Under the pieces are notes generated by a model that searched no databases, was not told the origin of the DNA, and saw only the letters and a program-made list of their open reading frames with translations. Made by a program: the position numbers and the translations under genes. DNA of 64,000 nt from an uncultured Roseicyclus sp. (GTDB lineage: Bacteria > Pseudomonadota > Alphaproteobacteria > Rhodobacterales > Rhodobacteraceae), in contig CAKZPN010000042.1 of NCBI GenBank assembly GCA_937139335.1, positions 1 to 64,000 of the forward strand, in the 5' to 3' direction. Shown in pieces: positions 61,113 through 64,000 of the stretch. Each line of letters starts with the position of its first letter. Position 1 is the stretch's first letter.

Positions 61113-62432
61113 TCAGGCCTTGGGTTTTCGCTTGGCCCGCAGCCCCTCGAACCAGTCGAGGCGCTTTTTCAGGTCGCGCTCGTAGCCGCGTTCGACGGGC
61201 TGGTAGAAGGACGCGCGCGACATGGTGTCGGGAAAGTAGTTCTGTCCCGAAAACCCGTCCTCGGCGTCGTGGTCGTAGGCGTAGCCGGCGCCGTAGCCCT
61301 GCTCCTTCATCATCTTCGTCGGCGCGTTCAGGATGTGCTTGGGCGGCGGCTCGGAACCGGTGGTTTTCGCCGAGGCGCGCGCGGCCTTGTAGGCGACGTA
61401 GGTGGCGTTCGATTTCGGCGCGAGCGCGAGGTAGAGCACGGCCTGCGCCAGCGCCAGCTCGCCCTCGGGGGAACCCAGCCGTTCATAGGTGGCCCAGGCG
61501 TCGAGGCAGTGGCGCTGCGCGGCGGGGTCGGCGAGGCCGATATCCTCGACCGCCATGCGGGTGATGCGCCGCGCGAGAAAGCGCGGATCCTCGCCACCCT
61601 CCAGCATCCGCGCCAGCCAGTAGAGCGCCGCGTCGGGATCGGAGCCGCGGACGGATTTGTGCAGCGCCGAGATCAGGTTGTAGTGCCCCTCACCCGACTT
61701 GTCGTATTGCGCCGCGCGGCGTTGCAGGCGGGTCGACAATTGCTCGCGGGTCAACTGCCCCTCGACCTTCCAGGCCGCGACCTGTTCCACGAGGTTCAGG
61801 AGCGCGCGACCGTCACCGTCGGCCATGGAGATCAACGCCTCGCGCGCCTCTGGGCGGAGCGGGAGGGGGTGGTGCAGCTCCAGCTCGGCATGGGCGATGA
61901 GCTTTTCCAGCGCGGCATCGTCGAGCCGGTTCAGCACCAGCACCTGCGCGCGGCTCATCAGGGCGGCGTTCAGCTCGAAACTCGGGTTCTCGGTGGTGGC
62001 GCCGACGAGGAGGATCGTGCCGTCCTCCATATGCGGCAGGAAGCCGTCCTGCTGCGCCTTGTTGAACCGGTGGATCTCGTCGACGAAGAGCAGCGTGCCC
62101 TGCCCGTTGGCATGGCGGTGGCGCGCGGCCTCGAACACCTTTCGCAGGTCCGGGACGCCGGTGAAGATCGCGCTGATCTGGACGAAATGCAGGCTGCTTT
62201 CCTGAGCCAGCAGCCGCGCGATGGTGGTCTTGCCGACGCCCGGCGGCCCCCAGAGGATCAGCGACGACAGCGCGCCGCTGTCGAGCATGACGCGCAAAGA
62301 CCCCTCGGGGCCGAGCAGGTGGTCCTGCCCGATGACATCGGCCAGCCGCGCGGGGCGCAGCCGGTCGGCGAGCGGGCGGGGGCCCTTGGGCGTGTCGCCG
62401 GCGTCGGGCGTGGCGGAGTCGAAAAGGTCCAT
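61113..62432 (-). CDS. rarA: Replication-associated recombination protein A (RarA/MgsA), AAA+ ATPase
   Basis: The protein has 439 residues. Walker A LILWGPPGVGKTTIARLLA, Walker B LLFVDEIHRFNKAQQDGFLPHMEDG, sensor LVGATTENPSFELNAALMSR, and C-terminal MgsA_C: LARMLEGGEDPRFLARRITRMAVEDIGLADPAA. The start at 62432 (MDLFDSATPDAG) is the family-type start with DLF near the N-terminus. RarA works at stalled forks. It lies 60 bases upstream of crcB on the same strand and may be in one transcript with crcB-rluC-HAD-ATP12. Confidence 0.96.
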   Translation of the reverse strand: MDLFDSATPDAGDTPKGPRPLADRLRPARLADVIGQDHLLGPEGSLRVMLDSGALSSLILWGPPGVGKTTIARLLAQESSLHFVQISAIFTGVPDLRKVFEAARHRHANGQGTLLFVDEIHRFNKAQQDGFLPHMEDGTILLVGATTENPSFELNAALMSRAQVLVLNRLDDAALEKLIAHAELELHHPLPLRPEAREALISMADGDGRALLNLVEQVAAWKVEGQLTREQLSTRLQRRAAQYDKSGEGHYNLISALHKSVRGSDPDAALYWLARMLEGGEDPRFLARRITRMAVEDIGLADPAAQRHCLDAWATYERLGSPEGELALAQAVLYLALAPKSNATYVAYKAARASAKTTGSEPPPKHILNAPTKMMKEQGYGAGYAYDHDAEDGFSGQNYFPDTMSRASFYQPVERGYERDLKKRLDWFEGLRAKRKPKA

Positions 62433-62469
62433 GGCCCCAAGGTAGGCGCACGCAGGGCCGGGCGCCAGA

Positions 62470-63174
62470 TCAACCGGGTGGCAGGCAGACGCCCCGATAG
62501 CCGCGTCCGGAGACATTGCCCCAGCGCGACGGACGGTCAGGCGGGCGGCAGGCCACCACGGTCAGGCCGTCGGGGTTGCCGGGAACGCTCGACAGGCGCA
62601 CCTCGCCGGGGTCGAAGGTGACGCTTTCGCCGGGTTGCAGGGTGACACTCTGCGCGCAGGGGGCCGGGTTCATCTCGCCCGGCAGGCACAGGCCCACGGT
62701 GATCGCGAAATCGCAGGTATTGGCCACCTCGCGCGGCTGCACCTGGCCCATCATGCCACGGGTGCAGCGGGTCACATCGGGACGCAGGGAGGCGTTCTGG
62801 AAGCTGCCGGTCGCCCGGTCGATCAGCGGCGGCAGCAGCGCGGCGACGGCCACCCCGATGAGCAGCCCGGCCCAGAGCGGCAGGCGCGGCGGCTGGCCGC
62901 GGCGCTGGGTGAGGGTCAGGGCTGCGACGGTCGCCCAGGCGCCGAGAAAGACCTGGCCGGAGGTGACGACCGGCAATGCGGGCAGCCAGGGCGTGGCCTG
63001 CCAGACGCGCGCCAGAAACACGAAGGTCGGCGGGAGGATATAGGCGGAAGCGACGCCGATCAGCGCCAGCTTCCACAGCGACAGGCGAGGCTTTAGGGCG
63101 CGGGCGCGCAGGATGATGACGGAAAGCACCGTCAGGAGACCGATGAACACGGCGCCGGGAAGCAGGTCTGGCAT
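62470..63174 (-). CDS. Membrane protein with C-terminal Cys-rich region, unknown function
   Basis: The protein has 234 residues. Four hydrophobic segments (about 5-22, 35-55, 67-86, 100-118), then an extracytoplasmic region with seven Cys residues (TRCTRGMM, NTCDFAITVGLCLPGEMNPAPCAQSVTL, VVACRPPD, YRGVCLPPG), likely several disulfides. The mix of membrane part and Cys-rich tail is not recognised by me. The start at 63174 fits the first helix. It lies 38 bases before rarA on the same strand and 76 bases after luxI. Confidence 0.7.
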   Translation of the reverse strand: MPDLLPGAVFIGLLTVLSVIILRARALKPRLSLWKLALIGVASAYILPPTFVFLARVWQATPWLPALPVVTSGQVFLGAWATVAALTLTQRRGQPPRLPLWAGLLIGVAVAALLPPLIDRATGSFQNASLRPDVTRCTRGMMGQVQPREVANTCDFAITVGLCLPGEMNPAPCAQSVTLQPGESVTFDPGEVRLSSVPGNPDGLTVVACRPPDRPSRWGNVSGRGYRGVCLPPG

Positions 63175-63208
63175 CGATGATCCGTCTTGCAGGACGCAAG
63201 GACGGCGC

Positions 63209-63233
63209 CCGGATCGGGATGTGCCCGATCCGG
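63209..63233 (-). terminator. Terminator-like hairpin after the luxI-like gene
   Basis: CCGGATCGGG and CCCGATCCGG form a 10-bp perfect stem with loop ATGTG. It starts 17 bases after the luxI-like stop codon on the minus strand; no T-tract follows. Confidence 0.6.
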
Positions 63234-63250
63234 ACGCGGCGCACAATGTT

Positions 63251-63838
63251 TCAGTGCATCTTGGACGCCATCGAGACGAAGAAGCAGCGGTGTGCGACGC
63301 CGCCGATCTTCATGACCGGGCCGGCCGGGACCATGTCGATGCCGAGACGCCGACCCAGACGCGGGATCGCGATGGGCAGGAGCCCGATCAGGATCGACGC
63401 GCCGAGGTCGCGGGCAGAGCGGACCATGTGGCCCATCAGCGAAAGCTGGACGGCATGCCGGATCTCGGTCTCGACGCCCTCGGCGACGAAGAGCCGGTTG
63501 GCGTCCCAGATGTGCTCGGCCACCGGAGCGGGGTTGTCGAGCAGGTTGGACGGGATCGAGTCCAGCAGCCCGCGCTGGGCATCGCGCACCATGTAGGAAT
63601 AGACCCCGCAGCGCGCGGTGGTGGGCGTGAGCCGGACACCGGCGAGCACCCGGTCGCCGTCATGGACGCAGACCCAGCGGCTTTGCGCGGTGTCGTACTG
63701 GTCGAATTCCATGCCGTCGGCGCTTGGAAGTTCCCAGTTCATCTCCTGGATGAAGGTGCGGTGCCGCGCCTTCAACATGTTCGAGAACAACACCCCGTGC
63801 TGGTGAAAGTTCGTGAAGGACAGAGTCGTCATTTCCAT
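63251..63838 (-). CDS. LuxI-family acyl-homoserine lactone synthase
   Basis: The protein has 195 residues. LuxI signature positions are matched: RHRTFIQEMNW (Arg and Trp), EFDQYD (acidic pair), VLAGVRLTPT (Arg), YSYMVRDAQRGLLDSIPSNLL, then IWDANRLFVAEGVETEIRHAV. At the E-x-x-R site (E100/R103 of LuxI) this protein has D-A-N-R: the Glu is Asp. It makes acyl-HSL from SAM and acyl-ACP; the acyl length cannot be told. The start at 63838 has a run of five G 8 bases upstream. A LuxR gene lies upstream, ending 83 bases before it, so this is a luxR-luxI pair. Confidence 0.88.
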   Translation of the reverse strand: MEMTTLSFTNFHQHGVLFSNMLKARHRTFIQEMNWELPSADGMEFDQYDTAQSRWVCVHDGDRVLAGVRLTPTTARCGVYSYMVRDAQRGLLDSIPSNLLDNPAPVAEHIWDANRLFVAEGVETEIRHAVQLSLMGHMVRSARDLGASILIGLLPIAIPRLGRRLGIDMVPAGPVMKIGGVAHRCFFVSMASKMH

Positions 63839-63921
63839 TGGCTATACCCCCTAGGTTGGCCGGTTGTGAAAACATACCGCGCCGCGGGGGGCACCCCTGA
63901 TCCTCAGCTGTCAGTCCCGTC

Positions 63922-64000
63922 TCAGATCAATCCGTATTCCTTGGCCCGCTGGACGGCTTCCGCCGTGGTCCGGGCCATGAGCTTTTGCCTGGCAGAGGTC
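63922..64000 (-). CDS. LuxR-family transcriptional regulator, C-terminal part (5' partial)
   Basis: Only the last 25 residues are in the window: TSARQKLMARTTAEAVQRAK then EYGLI and stop. This is the end of a LuxR helix-turn-helix: the recognition helix end (SARQKLMARTTAEAVQRA) is typical, where the Thr-rich part follows the second helix. The gene continues beyond base 64000. It lies upstream of the luxI-like gene on the same strand, as in cognate quorum-sensing pairs. By eye I saw no convincing lux box in 63839-63921. Confidence 0.85.
   Translation of the reverse strand, partial: TSARQKLMARTTAEAVQRAKEYGLI

Noticed and set aside
63839..63921. A lux box between luxR and luxI
   Set aside because: No 18-20 base dyad with ACCTG/CAGGT-like arms could be found by eye; only short imperfect palindromes.

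Overview
The window is a GC-rich (roughly two-thirds G+C by eye), densely packed chromosomal segment from an alphaproteobacterium of the order Rhodobacterales (roseobacter/Paracoccaceae type). The evidence is a SAM/SAH riboswitch in front of metK (a class known almost only from Rhodobacterales), a complete aapJQMP amino-acid ABC operon, an ATP12-type F1 assembly chaperone, glcDEF, a MoxR/DUF58/BatA operon and a luxR-luxI pair. Most of the window is housekeeping sequence in short operons, many of whose genes overlap by ATGA or TGATG. No CRISPR array, prophage, intact insertion sequence, rRNA or replication origin was seen. I cannot name the genus.

Region 1 (1-2.3 kb) is the most disturbed part. 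A partial sulfatase reads without a stop into the C-terminal UVR tail of UvrB. A REP-like hairpin overlaps the stop codon of this chimera, and a REP-associated transposase (RAYT) with a frameshift lies just beyond, followed by a second, inverted hairpin. Region 2 (2-10 kb) holds small membrane and periplasmic proteins, a ZIP transporter, a rhodanese, and a tight five-gene operon (8556 to 4667, minus strand): two DUF4178/zinc-ribbon proteins, a small membrane protein, a DUF350 protein and a membrane-anchored spermidine-synthase-like enzyme. That operon is the best candidate here for a poorly described system. A class III aminotransferase and trmB lie upstream of it. Region 3 (11-15.5 kb) has a site-2 protease, a cardiolipin-synthase-like protein and an EEP nuclease/phosphatase in one operon, then metK with its riboswitch.

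Region 4 (15.5-23 kb) is the miaB / phoH-ybeY-corC-lnt cluster, split by an insert of three envelope genes; two of these share an uncommon Cys-containing module. Region 5 (23-31 kb) has a glycosyltransferase-like protein, an MFS transporter, Hsp20, a trypsin-like protease and glcDEF. Region 6 (31.8-39.3 kb) is the MoxR-DUF58-BatA/DUF4159-membrane protein operon with a divergent DUF1285 gene, followed by tRNA-Arg(ACG). Region 7 (39.4-43.1 kb) has a histidine kinase without a neighbouring regulator and a TVP38/flavin-disulfide oxidoreductase pair.

Region 8 (43.3-53.3 kb) is the ribosome/membrane-insertion locus rpmH-rnpA-yidD, then ttcA, an EAL phosphodiesterase, yidC, a MOSC protein, engB, argB, a ferredoxin-like protein and a SixA-type phosphatase. 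Region 9 (53.3-62.4 kb) has aapPMQJ, then a crcB-rluC-HAD-ATP12 operon and rarA. Region 10 (62.4-64 kb) has a membrane protein, a LuxI-family autoinducer synthase and the C-terminal end of a LuxR regulator cut off by the window edge.
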